Shown here: positions 34,235 to 43,978 of the stretch, piece after piece
How the letters are laid out: every line of letters starts with the position of its first letter
Position numbering within the stretch: position 1 is the stretch's first letter
Source of the DNA: Bacteroidales bacterium
GTDB lineage: Bacteria > Bacteroidota > Bacteroidia > Bacteroidales > UBA932
Assembly: GCA_017959005.1 (NCBI GenBank)
Contig: JAGDBO010000009.1
Location: 62,001 to 126,000 of the forward strand
Direction: 5' to 3'
Length of the DNA stretch: 64,000 nt
The notes under the pieces: generated by a model
Databases searched by the model: none
What the model was told of the DNA's origin: nothing
The model's input: only the letters and a program-made list of their open reading frames with translations
Position numbers and translations under genes: made by a program

Positions 34235-36418
34235 CTATTTTTTCTTATCGGAGGTGCGGAGGACGGTGGTGACCTCTTTGATCTTTTTGAGGGCGGAGAT
34301 CACTTTGTCTAAGTGGTTGTTGTTGCCAACGGAAATCTCCATCTCTGCAACAAACTCCAGCTTGTTTTTGTTTCTCTCTGAGATTCTGAAGGCACGGATG
34401 TTTGCACCCTGAGTAACAACGCATTCCATAAGGGCGTTGGAGATGCTAGCATCTCCGTTCCCAATCACTTTTATTCCGGTTTGGAACTGAGAGGAGGTGG
34501 AGAGTTGTCTCCATCTTACCTTCTGAATTCTGTAAGGATATTTGGAGATAAGACGGGCGGCATTAGGGCAGGAGATTCTGTGAATGCTTATGCCTCCGCT
34601 CTGTGTTACAAAGCCGAATACGTCATCTCCGAATATAGGGTTGCAACACTTGGCCATCTTAAAGCCAATGTTGTCTAATTTATCACTTATAACAAGATAA
34701 TCCTTGCCGGTATAAGAGGCTTTTTCTGAGAGTTTTGTAGGGAGCGGTTTCTCCGCCTCTTTATTATCTTTATTATTATCTTTATTCTCCTTTACTTCTG
34801 CTTCTTCTCCTATAGTGAGGAAGTCTTTGATGTCCTGCAGGTTGATGCTTTCATCGTTTACGGCAATGAAGAACTCTCCGGCAGACTTCATCTTAAAGTG
34901 CTTTACAAGCTGCGTAAGTCTCTCATCTGTAAGCTCTATCTTCCAGTTCTTCATTCTCCTCTCCAAGGTCTCCCTTCCCAGGTGGCCCATCTTTCCCTCC
35001 TCCTCTTTGAGCTTGTTCTTAATATGGCTTCTTGCCTTTGAAGAGACAACAATGTTGAGCCAGTCTCTGGATGGCTTCTGGTTCTTGCTGCTCATTATCT
35101 CCACAACGTCTCCGGTGTGAAGTTCCTCTCTGATGGATTTGATTTTACCGTTGACTTTTGCACCGTTGCAACTCATTCCCAGGTTGGAGTGGATTGAGAA
35201 GGCAAAGTCCAGAACGCTCGCTCCCTTAGGGAGTTGCTTAAGGTCACCGTTAGGGGTGAATACAAAGATTTCATCCAAGTCTTTACCTTCCGTGTTCTCT
35301 GAAATGAGGCCCGGAGTCTCCAGCATCTTCTTCACATTCTCCAGCCACTCGTCCAGTCCGTGAACGGATTTGATTCCCTTGTAACTCCAGTGGGAGGCGT
35401 GGCCGTTCTCTGCAATCTGGTCCATACGCACGCTCCTTATCTGAACCTCAACTCTGGCTCCCTCCCTGCTTTGAACCGTGGTGTGGAGTGACTCGTATCC
35501 GTTTTTCTTAGGATTTGAAATCCAGTCTCTTAAGCGCTCGGTATCCGGTTTGTACTCCTGGGTTACCAGAGAGTAAACCTTCCAGCAGGCCTCCTTCTCT
35601 CTCTCAGGTTCAACATCCAGAATGAAGCGGATTGCAAAGACATCATGCACTCCCTCAAACGGAACCTCCTGCCTTTGCATCTTCTGCCAGATAGACCAGG
35701 CGGTTTTGGTTCGGACCTTCAAAATATACTTTATGCCCGCCTCCTTAAGACGCTTCTCCAGAGGGCGTATGAACTCTGAAATTAGATGCTCTCTATCTTT
35801 CTGAGTGGCAAGGAGTTTATTGGTTATGCTACGGTAGTTCTCCGGGTCTGAGTAACGGAAGAAGAGGTTCTCCATCTCTCCCTTTATGTTGTAAAGTCCC
35901 AGCTGGTGAGCCAGTGGAATGTAGAGCATCTGACTCTCCGTAAGCTTACGCATTATCTTGTTCTTTGGGAACATTCCCAGGTTGCGCATTACCTCCAGAC
36001 GGTCTGCAATCTTTATTAATGTAACTCTTGGATCCTTTGAGTATGAGACTATTAACTTGCGGTAGTTCTCTGCCTGAAGACGTGTCTCCTTTGGAGTAAT
36101 TTTGGAGATGTTGTTGAGTCCTTCAACTATGTTGATAATCTCCGCAGGATACTCCTTTTTGAGTTGGCTGAGCTGCTCCTCCTTTCCTCTTGTAGACTCA
36201 TGGAGAAAGACGGCAGATACGGAGTCTGCTCTTAAGGCCAACTCCTCTGCAACTATAAGTGCCACATTAAGAGGGTGTTCTATGAATGGATGATGATTCT
36301 CCCTCTCCATTCCCATTAAAGAGTTATTGGCAACGTTAAAACTCTTCTCAATAAGTTCACGCTCTTTTCCCTCATACAATGTGAGCAATCTCTCTTTTTT
36401 CTTCTCTACGTTCTCCAT
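34235..36418 (-). CDS. relA: RelA/SpoT-family (p)ppGpp synthetase with degenerate hydrolase domain
   Basis: The 727-residue protein has the full RSH layout: pseudo-HD hydrolase (about 25-160), synthetase (about 225-345), TGS (about 383-445) and C-terminal ACT (about 650-727). The synthetase keeps H-D-V-F-A-I-R (258-264), G-Y-E-S-L-H-T (308-314) and V-E-V-Q-I-R (323-328). In the hydrolase, the first His (H48) and the distant Asp (D139 in I-K-I-A-D-R-L) remain, but the central H-D-x-x-E-D is L-H-E-S-T-R-G (72-78), so the metal-binding Asp and the catalytic Glu-Asp are lost. It should make but not degrade (p)ppGpp, as in RelA. Its ATG overlaps the uvrB stop (TAATG). Confidence 0.88.
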   Translation of the reverse strand: MENVEKKKERLLTLYEGKERELIEKSFNVANNSLMGMERENHHPFIEHPLNVALIVAEELALRADSVSAVFLHESTRGKEEQLSQLKKEYPAEIINIVEGLNNISKITPKETRLQAENYRKLIVSYSKDPRVTLIKIADRLEVMRNLGMFPKNKIMRKLTESQMLYIPLAHQLGLYNIKGEMENLFFRYSDPENYRSITNKLLATQKDREHLISEFIRPLEKRLKEAGIKYILKVRTKTAWSIWQKMQRQEVPFEGVHDVFAIRFILDVEPEREKEACWKVYSLVTQEYKPDTERLRDWISNPKKNGYESLHTTVQSREGARVEVQIRSVRMDQIAENGHASHWSYKGIKSVHGLDEWLENVKKMLETPGLISENTEGKDLDEIFVFTPNGDLKQLPKGASVLDFAFSIHSNLGMSCNGAKVNGKIKSIREELHTGDVVEIMSSKNQKPSRDWLNIVVSSKARSHIKNKLKEEEGKMGHLGRETLERRMKNWKIELTDERLTQLVKHFKMKSAGEFFIAVNDESINLQDIKDFLTIGEEAEVKENKDNNKDNKEAEKPLPTKLSEKASYTGKDYLVISDKLDNIGFKMAKCCNPIFGDDVFGFVTQSGGISIHRISCPNAARLISKYPYRIQKVRWRQLSTSSQFQTGIKVIGNGDASISNALMECVVTQGANIRAFRISERNKNKLEFVAEMEISVGNNNHLDKVISALKKIKEVTTVLRTSDKKK

Positions 36419-38445
36419 TATTCTCTTTTTCCTTTGCTTCTGGTTTCCAGTAATTTCTTTAATGCGTTCATCTCATCTCTGAACCTGGCTGCAACAATAA
36501 AGTCCAGGTTCCTTGCTGCATTTTCCATCTTTATTCTTGAACTCTCAATGCTCTTTTTAAGAGCCTCGTCATTCATTGAGGAGATGACAGGGTCTTCTGC
36601 AACGCTCTTAAGATCAATGGTTTCTCTGGAGGCTATGCTGGCCAGGGTGTTGTCTCTTCCAAGGATGTTGCGCTCCGTCTTCTCAATCTGAGTAGGGGTA
36701 ATATGGTGCTCCTTGTTGTACTCCTGCTGCTTTTTGCGCCTGCGGTTGGTCTCATCTATTGTCTCCTGCATGCTCCTTGTTATGGTGTCTGCATACATTA
36801 TGACGCAGCCGTTAATGTTTCTTGCGGCACGGCCGGCAGTCTGGGTGAGTGCGGTGGTGCTTCTTAGGAATCCCTCCTTGTCTGCATCCAGAATGGCAAC
36901 CAGTGAAACCTGCGGCAGATCAAGGCCTTCCCTAAGAAGGTTCACTCCAACCAGCACGTCAAATCTTCCGGCCTGGAAATCCTCCAGTATCTCAATTCTC
37001 TCCATTGTGTCCACATCCGAGTGGATGTAACGGCATCTTACTCCGGCCCTTGTGAGGTATTTTTCAAGGTCTTCACTCATTCTCTTGGTGAGAGTTGTAA
37101 CCAGCACTCTCTCATCCTTTTCCACTCTTTTGGCAATCTCTTCCAGAAGGTCATCCACCTGGTTCTTACTTGGTTTTACAACAATAGGTGGGTCTAACAA
37201 TCCGGTAGGACGAACAACCTGCTCTACTATAACTCCCTGGGACTCTTCCAGTTCAAAGTCTGCAGGAGTTGCACTTACATAGACGGTCTGGTTGGTAAGA
37301 GATTCAAACTCCTCAAATCTCAGAGGACGGTTGTCTGCTGCAGCGGGGAGACGGAAACCGTACTCAATGAGTGTGGCTTTACGTGAACGGTCTCCTCCGC
37401 TCATAGCTCTGATTTGTGGTACGGTTACGTGGCTCTCATCTATGAAGGTGACGTAATCCTTTGGAAAATAGTCCAATAGACAGAAAGGTCTGGTGCCGGC
37501 AGCTCTGCCGTCAAAGTAACGGGAGTAGTTCTCAATTCCCGGGCACCATCCCAGTTCCTTTATCATCTCAAGGTCATACTCCACTCTCTGCTTAAGACGG
37601 TTGGCCTCATGGTTCTTGCCAATAGCCATAAAGTAGTCATACTGCTTTACAAGGTCATCCTGTATCTGCTTAACAGCCAGTACGGTACGTTCCTTGGTGG
37701 TGGAGAATATGTTGGCAGGATAGATGGAGAGAGAGTCTCTGGTTTCAATTGAGGTTCCAGTTGCCGGGTCAAAAATCTCTATCTCATCTATCTCATTTCC
37801 AAAGAATACTACACGTGCAGCCTCCTCACCGTAAGCCAGATAGATATCTACGCTCTCTCCGCTTACACGGAAGGTTCCTCTCTTAAACTCAATATCGTTA
37901 CGGGAGTACATACTGTCTACCAGACGGTAGAGAAGAGAGTTGCGGCTTATGGCCTCACCCTGGTGAATCTCTATTGTGTTGGCGTGGAAATCTGCCGGGT
38001 TGCCTATGCCGTAAAGGCAGGAGACAGAGGAGATTACAATGATATCTCTGCGGCCGGAGAGAAGGGCGGCGCTGGCTGCAATTCTCAAACGGTCTATCTC
38101 ATCGTTGATGGAGAGATCCTTCTCAATGTAGGTATCCGTTGTAGGGATGTATGCTTCAGGCTGGTAATAGTCATAGTAGGAGACAAAATACTCTACGGCA
38201 TTATCCGGAAAGAAAGATTTGAACTCCCCGTAAAGCTGTGCGGCCAGAGTCTTGTTGTGGCTCAGAATAAGAGCGGGGCGGCCCAGTCTCTCTATGACGT
38301 TGGCCATGGTGAAGGTCTTTCCGCTGCCTGTTACTCCCAGCAGAGTGACGGCTTTATCTCCCTCACTTACAGCCCTTACCAGTTGCTCTATGGCTTCCGG
38401 CTGGTCTCCCGTTGGTTTATATTTTGAGTCTATTCTGAACTCCAT
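36418..38445 (-). CDS. uvrB: Excinuclease ABC subunit B
   Basis: This protein of about 675 residues is the damage-verifying helicase-like subunit of nucleotide excision repair. Walker A is L-G-V-T-G-S-G-K-T-F near residues 36-45. The beta-hairpin tip is S-Y-Y-D-Y-Y-Q-P-E-A-Y, then D-E-S-H-V-T, and the helicase motif Q-T-A-G-R-A-A-R-N. A C-terminal UVR motif (A-R-F-R-D-E-M) binds UvrC/UvrA. The frame opens at 38463, but the ATG at 38445 starts the conserved M-E-F-R-I and avoids overlap with the upstream gene. It is translationally linked to relA. Confidence 0.95.
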   Translation of the reverse strand: MEFRIDSKYKPTGDQPEAIEQLVRAVSEGDKAVTLLGVTGSGKTFTMANVIERLGRPALILSHNKTLAAQLYGEFKSFFPDNAVEYFVSYYDYYQPEAYIPTTDTYIEKDLSINDEIDRLRIAASAALLSGRRDIIVISSVSCLYGIGNPADFHANTIEIHQGEAISRNSLLYRLVDSMYSRNDIEFKRGTFRVSGESVDIYLAYGEEAARVVFFGNEIDEIEIFDPATGTSIETRDSLSIYPANIFSTTKERTVLAVKQIQDDLVKQYDYFMAIGKNHEANRLKQRVEYDLEMIKELGWCPGIENYSRYFDGRAAGTRPFCLLDYFPKDYVTFIDESHVTVPQIRAMSGGDRSRKATLIEYGFRLPAAADNRPLRFEEFESLTNQTVYVSATPADFELEESQGVIVEQVVRPTGLLDPPIVVKPSKNQVDDLLEEIAKRVEKDERVLVTTLTKRMSEDLEKYLTRAGVRCRYIHSDVDTMERIEILEDFQAGRFDVLVGVNLLREGLDLPQVSLVAILDADKEGFLRSTTALTQTAGRAARNINGCVIMYADTITRSMQETIDETNRRRKKQQEYNKEHHITPTQIEKTERNILGRDNTLASIASRETIDLKSVAEDPVISSMNDEALKKSIESSRIKMENAARNLDFIVAARFRDEMNALKKLLETRSKGKRE

Positions 38446-38446
38446 T

Positions 38447-39451
38447 TTACTCCCTGTTTGCAAAACTCCAGAGGGCTTTAAAGAGCAGACGGCAACGCTC
38501 CGTTAAAGCGTTGAAGTTTATGATCTTAAAATCATCTGAAGGTTTATTGGTGTATTTGTGTATTCCGCTGGTAATAAGTACGCTCGGAATGTTCTCACTC
38601 TTAAAGAGGACCTGGTCTCCCATTGGGTAGAAGAGGCCGTAAAAGAGAGGTGAGGATTCAAAGGTGTTTTCCAATACTAACGGATTTGTGCTTTGGTTGT
38701 TACACTCTTTAAGCTGGCTGTAAAACTCTCTCTCCCTGCTTGTTTCTCCCATAAAGCAGAGGTAGTTCTTAGGTATAAGTTTCTCTGTTTTAGCCTCTTT
38801 TGGAGGTGAGAGGGTAGTGCCTATCTGGCTGAGGTTTATCATAAGTGATATATCCTCCGGTTTCAATCCGCTGTTATTAAGAAAGTAACGGGCTCCCTCC
38901 ATTGAGGAGTGGTGGGCATCAAAGGCCACAAACCAGAGGTTGCTGATGAGGCTCTCTCCTCTTTGCTTCATCTTTGAGGCGGCGTTACATATTGAGAGCA
39001 AGGCGGCTACGCCGGAGGCGTTGTTGTCAGCTCCCGGGTAAATCTGGCCTGCTATCTCCCCCCGGCTGTCATAATTTGCTCCAATTATGATGTTTTTAGG
39101 AGAGGTAACTGTGCTGTCCGCTCTGATTACTCCAATGAGGTTCACTCCCAAAAGCATCTTTTCCTCCCTCTCAGAGTAGAAGTAAAAGCCGGAGGCATAG
39201 CTGCTTCCAAAGGTATCGGCATTGCTTTGATACAATCGGGATATAACGGAACTTCTTGCCTGGGCCATCTCAGGCGAGCCGGTAGCCCTTCCTTTTAAAG
39301 AGGGGTCCGTGAGCTCTTTTACAATGCCTTTCAGATACTCCTTGGTAATGGAGAGGGCTGCGGAATCTGCATAATTTTGAGAATATGCACTCCCAAAAGG
39401 AAGCGCACTCAAAAATAGCACGAATATTGCAGCCTTTATCTTTGTCAGCAT
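38447..39451 (-). CDS. M28-fold secreted protein with lost zinc ligands
   Basis: The 334-residue protein has a signal peptide (cleavage near A-Y-S-Q, residue 25) and an M28 aminopeptidase-like fold: N-L-I-G-V-I-R-A, I-I-I-G-A-N-Y-D-S (121-129), Y-P-G-A-D-N-N-A-S-G-V-A (138-149) and an S-G-I-H-K-Y end region. Compared with active M28 enzymes, the first His of G-A-H-Y-D-S is Asn126, the catalytic E-E pair is replaced by H180-H181, the L-D-M-x-G Asp is replaced in L-S-Q-I-G (207-211), and the final Y-H-T-P His is missing in Y-T-N-K-P (300-304). Only D142 clearly remains. A non-catalytic binding role is likely. It precedes uvrB by one base. Confidence 0.75.
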   Translation of the reverse strand: MLTKIKAAIFVLFLSALPFGSAYSQNYADSAALSITKEYLKGIVKELTDPSLKGRATGSPEMAQARSSVISRLYQSNADTFGSSYASGFYFYSEREEKMLLGVNLIGVIRADSTVTSPKNIIIGANYDSRGEIAGQIYPGADNNASGVAALLSICNAASKMKQRGESLISNLWFVAFDAHHSSMEGARYFLNNSGLKPEDISLMINLSQIGTTLSPPKEAKTEKLIPKNYLCFMGETSREREFYSQLKECNNQSTNPLVLENTFESSPLFYGLFYPMGDQVLFKSENIPSVLITSGIHKYTNKPSDDFKIINFNALTERCRLLFKALWSFANRE

Positions 39452-39471
39452 GGCCTGTTTTGGTATCTTTG
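39441..39471 (+). promoter_or_regulatory. Full -33/-7 promoter of the TPR gene
   Basis: TTTG (39441-39444), a 19-base spacer and TATCTTTG (39464-39471) match the consensus exactly. Transcription from it would begin near 39476, after the ATG at 39473, so the gene must start later, at 39518. The -33 part lies inside the first codons of the divergent M28-fold gene. Confidence 0.75.
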
Positions 39472-39517
39472 TATGAAGTTTCCAAATTTAACCAATTTGG
39501 CCCATTTAAGAGAGTAT

Positions 39518-41536
39518 ATGAGGAAAAATAGTTTGACCTTAACATTATTGTGTTTTCTCTTCCTCTCCCTTTTTCCAACAAAGGGGGCGGCTCAGTATGA
39601 TTTGGGTCAGTTCTTTTTGAAGGGACGCCAACTCCTTATAGACGGCCGATACTCCTCCGCGATAGAGAACTTCAACACTCTTGTAAGGTTGGACACCACT
39701 CTCTATGACGCCTACTTCTTCCGCGGGATTGCCAAATATAACCTCGGAGATTTTATAGGTGCGGAGAGAGACTTTGACAAGGCGCTGGAACTCAACCCTA
39801 TATACACTCCTGCATACCATTACCGCGCCATCACTCTCAGCCGCACAGGAAAGTATGAGGCGGCGCTGAAAGATCTGGCGGAGGCGGTGGATTTAAGGCC
39901 GAGTTATACCGGTCTTTACTTCAGCCGCGGAGTTACCTATTTCCTTTCCCAGCAGTTTGATAAGGCGGTGAGTGACTTTAACAAGTTCATACGCCAGGAG
40001 TCCAACGAGCCGGACGCTTATCTTAACCGCGGAGCCTGCTATCTCTTTTTGGGAGATACTCTTAAGGCGCTGGATGATTACAATAAGGCCATCTCCATAA
40101 ATGTCTTTGACCCTGAGGGTTATATACGCCGCTCCAGAATCTGGGCGCTGCAGAATAAAGATTCTCTGGCCCTTACGGATCTGAACAAGGCCATCTCTCT
40201 GGATTCCGTAAACACCTTTGCATACTTTAACCGCGCTTTTGTACGTTACAACCTTAAGGATATTAACGGTGCTCTGGATGATCTGAACAAGGTGTTGGAG
40301 GAGGAGCCGGGGAACGCCCTTACTCTCTACAACAGAGCCTTAATCCGCTCTCAGATAGGGGACTACAATAACGCTCTGGATGATTATGACCGTGTAATCA
40401 GGGTCAACCCTCAGAACGTTCTGGCCTACTTCAACCGTGCCGCCGTCTACCTTCAGATGCGCCGCTTTAAGGATGCAATGGATGACTACTCTCAGGCAAT
40501 TAATCTCTATCCGGATTTTGCCAAGGCATATATGAACCGCGCCTATGCAAAGAGCCAGTTGGGGCAGTACAACTCCGCCCGCAGAGATGAGGAGATTGCT
40601 CAGGAGAAGGTAAAGGAGTACCGCACCAAGACCTCAGATTCTCTTTCCGCTCAGAACTTTGCAGATACGGCAAAGAGGTTTGACCAGATGATTGCTCTGG
40701 ATTCTGACTTTGCCAAGAGGGACTTTTCCAACAACGAACTTCTGCAGTACAGAGATGTGGACATACGTCTGAAACCTCTCTTCAAGTTCAATCTTTCAGA
40801 GGAGAAACAGCGTAAGATAGCTCTGGATAACCGCTTTGAATCCAAGACATTGGAGGCCTTCCTGGATAAACTTCCTCTCTACGCAAACCTAAGTTCCATA
40901 AAGCATAACGAGGCGGATATCTCCTCCTTCACGGCAGATTCTCTTATGAAACTTATTCCGCCGTCTTCTAAAGATGCGGCAATTCAGGCACTTATACACT
41001 TCTCCAGGGCTCTTGTGGAGGATTCTCAGAACCGTTACAACGAGGCGCTGGAAGATTATGACAAGGCTCTGAACCTAGATAAGGATAACGCATTCTTATA
41101 TATTAACCGCGGAGTTTTGCAGGCGGAAATGATAGACTTTATCTCCTCCATGGAGCGTAATGTTCAGACACTTACGCTGGATAACTCCCGTACTGCAAGG
41201 GCGCGTGTAAATGACAGTTACGCTCACTATGACTACACCGCAGCCATTCATGATATGAAACGTTCTCTGGAACTTATGCCTAAGTTCCCGTTCACATACT
41301 ACAACCTTGGTAACCTCTATTGTCTCTCTTCAGATTTGCCTGAGGCTATCCTTCAGTATACCAAGGCTATACAACTCTATCCAAACCTCAAGGAGGCCTA
41401 CTACAACCGCGGTCTTGTGCTCATTTATCTTAAGGACAGCGAGAAAGGATGTTTGGATATGAGTAAGGCGGGTGAGTTGGGAGTGCCTGAGGCATATAGC
41501 GTTATAAGTAAATATTGCTTGAAGAAAAATCAATAG
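39518..41536 (+). CDS. Secreted TPR-repeat protein
   Basis: The start at 39518 gives a proper signal peptide (M-R-K-N-S-L-T-L-T-L-L ... G-A-A-Q) and is demanded by the promoter position; the frame itself is open from 39473. The mature protein, about 645 residues, is a string of tetratricopeptide repeats. Residues A-Y-F-x-R-G, Y-L-N-R-G and Y-F-N-R-A recur every 34 residues in the first 400. A second group lies near the C-terminus, with a non-TPR middle (about 410-490). TPR arrays act as protein-binding scaffolds in the envelope. It is three bases before the DPP-IV-like gene, so they are probably coexpressed. Partner unknown. Confidence 0.85.
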   Translation: MRKNSLTLTLLCFLFLSLFPTKGAAQYDLGQFFLKGRQLLIDGRYSSAIENFNTLVRLDTTLYDAYFFRGIAKYNLGDFIGAERDFDKALELNPIYTPAYHYRAITLSRTGKYEAALKDLAEAVDLRPSYTGLYFSRGVTYFLSQQFDKAVSDFNKFIRQESNEPDAYLNRGACYLFLGDTLKALDDYNKAISINVFDPEGYIRRSRIWALQNKDSLALTDLNKAISLDSVNTFAYFNRAFVRYNLKDINGALDDLNKVLEEEPGNALTLYNRALIRSQIGDYNNALDDYDRVIRVNPQNVLAYFNRAAVYLQMRRFKDAMDDYSQAINLYPDFAKAYMNRAYAKSQLGQYNSARRDEEIAQEKVKEYRTKTSDSLSAQNFADTAKRFDQMIALDSDFAKRDFSNNELLQYRDVDIRLKPLFKFNLSEEKQRKIALDNRFESKTLEAFLDKLPLYANLSSIKHNEADISSFTADSLMKLIPPSSKDAAIQALIHFSRALVEDSQNRYNEALEDYDKALNLDKDNAFLYINRGVLQAEMIDFISSMERNVQTLTLDNSRTARARVNDSYAHYDYTAAIHDMKRSLELMPKFPFTYYNLGNLYCLSSDLPEAILQYTKAIQLYPNLKEAYYNRGLVLIYLKDSEKGCLDMSKAGELGVPEAYSVISKYCLKKNQ

Positions 41537-41539
41537 ATT

Positions 41540-43978
41540 ATGAAAAGAGTTTCCCTTCTTATTTCTCTCCTTTTGTTTGTTTCTCTCTCTTTTGGACAGG
41601 TGACAACAAAGGTTGAGAGTTTCAACCATTGTGGCCCTTACACTGTTAATACTCCTTATTTTACAGATTCCTTGGGAGTTAAAGGCAAGGCGTTTGATGA
41701 GAAAAATCTTATGGACGCCCTCTCATTTTCAATTGAGCGTTCAACGCCTTTTTCAGAGAAACTCATCCCGGCAGATGAAAATGAGAAGACGCTCAATCTC
41801 TTTTCATTCTATATCAACAACCTTAATTTCATAAAGGCTAAACTTAAGGTAAAGACTTCTGCAGAGTACAAGGCTTTTGTAGACGGTAAACCTGTTACGC
41901 CTGAGATGAAACTGGAGCCCAAGCAGCACCGCATAGATATCAAGACTCTCTCAAAGAAGGGGGCTACAGACTCTCTATCTGTATCTCTCTCAAGCGATAA
42001 GGAAATAGAGACCACTCTCTCTCCTAAGCACGGCTTCTCTATGGATGAGGTGCTTTACGGAAAGAATGTCACCTCTGCCCGCATCTCTCCGGATGGCAAG
42101 TACATCATTGTGGGATACAGTGATACTGATCAGACGGGAAGATCTTTGGTCTCCACTCAGATGAGGGAGGTTAAGAGTAACCGCCTGATTTTGGAGAAGA
42201 ACGGAATCAACTGGCTTTCAAACGGCAACGAGTTCTACTATGAGAGTAACAGGGGCGGGGTGAGAAGACTTTATAAAGCCTCTGCAGAGGATCTCACTCC
42301 TGTTCTTATCTGCGAGAACATTCCTAAGGGGCGCATAACTATAAGCCCGGATGAGAGTTACCTTATTCTCACAGACTCTGAAGAGGGACCAAAGGAGGAT
42401 CCTAACGTATTCCAGATTGTTTATCCGGATGACCGCCAACCGGGTTGGAGAAACCGTTCTTTCATTACCAAGTATGATATTAAAACAGGTGTAAACCAGA
42501 GGATTGCATTTGGCACTGATAATTTCAGCCTTATAGACATCTCTCACGATTCTAAAAAACTTCTTTTAGGCTCCTACCACAACCGTATTCAGAAGCGTCC
42601 TTCCAGAGGTATTGATGTCTTTCTTTTGGACCTGAATACCAATACAATAGACACTCTTATAAAGGATGAGGGTTTTGTAGACGCTCTCTTTTTCTCTCCG
42701 GATGACAAGCAGCTTTTGGTTGCCGGCTCGCCGGAGGCTTTTGGCAAGATAGGGGAGAACTTGGAGGAGGGGCAGACTGCCAATATCTATGACAAGCAGC
42801 TCTTTATCTTTGATATTGCTACTAAGGGGGTTAGATGCCTTACCAAGGATTTCAACCCTTCTGTAGACGGAGTAGTATGGTCTGTAAGGGACAATCAGAT
42901 CTATGCTCAGGTTACGGAGAGCGAGTACAGCAATCTCTACCGTTTCTCTCCGGATGGAAAGAAGATAGTCAAACTTCCTACTTCTGCAGAGGTGGTTTCC
43001 AACTGGTATCTTCCTAAAAACGGTCAGTATCTGAGTTATACAGGGCTTGGCGCCTCTTCTCCAAAGAAGAGTTACATTATGGATCTTAAGGCATTGAAGG
43101 ATTATATGTGGGAGGATTGCACTCAGCAGCGTTACAAAGATGTTGTTATGAACGAGTGCATCCCTTACACTTTTACCAACCGTCTTGGAGATAAGATAGA
43201 GGGACGTTTCTACCTTCCTAACGGCTTTGATCCTAATAAGCAGTATCCTCTGATTGTCAACTACTACGGAGGCTGCTCCCCAACTACCAGAAGTCTGGAA
43301 TCCAGATATCCTCACCAGTATTACGCTTCATTGGGCTATGTTGTCTATGTTGTTCAGCCTAGCGGTGCGGTAGGGTTCGGCCAGAAGTTCTCCGCCCGTC
43401 ACGTTGAGACCTGGGGGCAGTATGTTGCAGATGATATCATTGAGGGAGTAAAGAATTTCTGCAAAGACCATCCATACGTAAACTCTGCCAAAATTGGCTG
43501 TATTGGAGCAAGTTACGGCGGCTTTATGACTATGTACCTGCAGACTGTTACAGATATCTTTGCTTGCGCCGTCAGCCACGCCGGAATCAGTAACATTGCA
43601 AGTTACTGGGGGGAGGGCTATTGGGGCTACTCATACGGTCACGTTGCAAGTGGGGAGAGTTACCCTTGGAACAATCCTGAGATGTACACCCGTCAGTCTC
43701 CTCTCTTTAATGCAGACAAGATTCATACTCCTCTGCTTCTGCTGCACGGTACGGCAGATACCAATGTTCCTCATATTGAGAGTATTCAGATGTTTACCGC
43801 TCTTAAGATGCTGGGTAGAGAGGTTGCTTTTGTAGAGGTTAAGGGGGAGAACCACTGGATTTTGGATTACCCAAAGAGAATCAAGTGGAGCAACACCATT
43901 ATGGCCTGGTTCCAAAAGTACCTTAAGGATGATCCATCCTGGTGGGATGAGCTCTACCCTAATAAATATCTTGAGTAA
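41540..43978 (+). CDS. S9-family prolyl oligopeptidase, DPP-IV-like, secreted
   Basis: This 812-residue protein has a signal peptide (M-K-R-V-S-L-L ... S-F-G-Q). An N-terminal beta-propeller (about 160-510) is followed by an alpha/beta-hydrolase domain. The catalytic triad is visible: Ser658 in G-A-S-Y-G-G, Asp740 in H-G-T-A-D-T-N-V-P and His772 in G-E-N-H-W-I. S9 peptidases cut after Pro or Ala near the N-terminus of peptides and serve peptide use in asaccharolytic Bacteroidales. S9B and S9C subfamilies cannot be separated by eye. It follows the TPR gene and overlaps the next ORF by one base (TAATG). Confidence 0.88.
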   Translation: MKRVSLLISLLLFVSLSFGQVTTKVESFNHCGPYTVNTPYFTDSLGVKGKAFDEKNLMDALSFSIERSTPFSEKLIPADENEKTLNLFSFYINNLNFIKAKLKVKTSAEYKAFVDGKPVTPEMKLEPKQHRIDIKTLSKKGATDSLSVSLSSDKEIETTLSPKHGFSMDEVLYGKNVTSARISPDGKYIIVGYSDTDQTGRSLVSTQMREVKSNRLILEKNGINWLSNGNEFYYESNRGGVRRLYKASAEDLTPVLICENIPKGRITISPDESYLILTDSEEGPKEDPNVFQIVYPDDRQPGWRNRSFITKYDIKTGVNQRIAFGTDNFSLIDISHDSKKLLLGSYHNRIQKRPSRGIDVFLLDLNTNTIDTLIKDEGFVDALFFSPDDKQLLVAGSPEAFGKIGENLEEGQTANIYDKQLFIFDIATKGVRCLTKDFNPSVDGVVWSVRDNQIYAQVTESEYSNLYRFSPDGKKIVKLPTSAEVVSNWYLPKNGQYLSYTGLGASSPKKSYIMDLKALKDYMWEDCTQQRYKDVVMNECIPYTFTNRLGDKIEGRFYLPNGFDPNKQYPLIVNYYGGCSPTTRSLESRYPHQYYASLGYVVYVVQPSGAVGFGQKFSARHVETWGQYVADDIIEGVKNFCKDHPYVNSAKIGCIGASYGGFMTMYLQTVTDIFACAVSHAGISNIASYWGEGYWGYSYGHVASGESYPWNNPEMYTRQSPLFNADKIHTPLLLLHGTADTNVPHIESIQMFTALKMLGREVAFVEVKGENHWILDYPKRIKWSNTIMAWFQKYLKDDPSWWDELYPNKYLE

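Noticed and set aside
42566-43315. Minus-strand ORF (249 codons) opposite the S9 peptidase gene
   Set aside because: Shadow of a well-supported gene with an intact catalytic triad; no independent signal.
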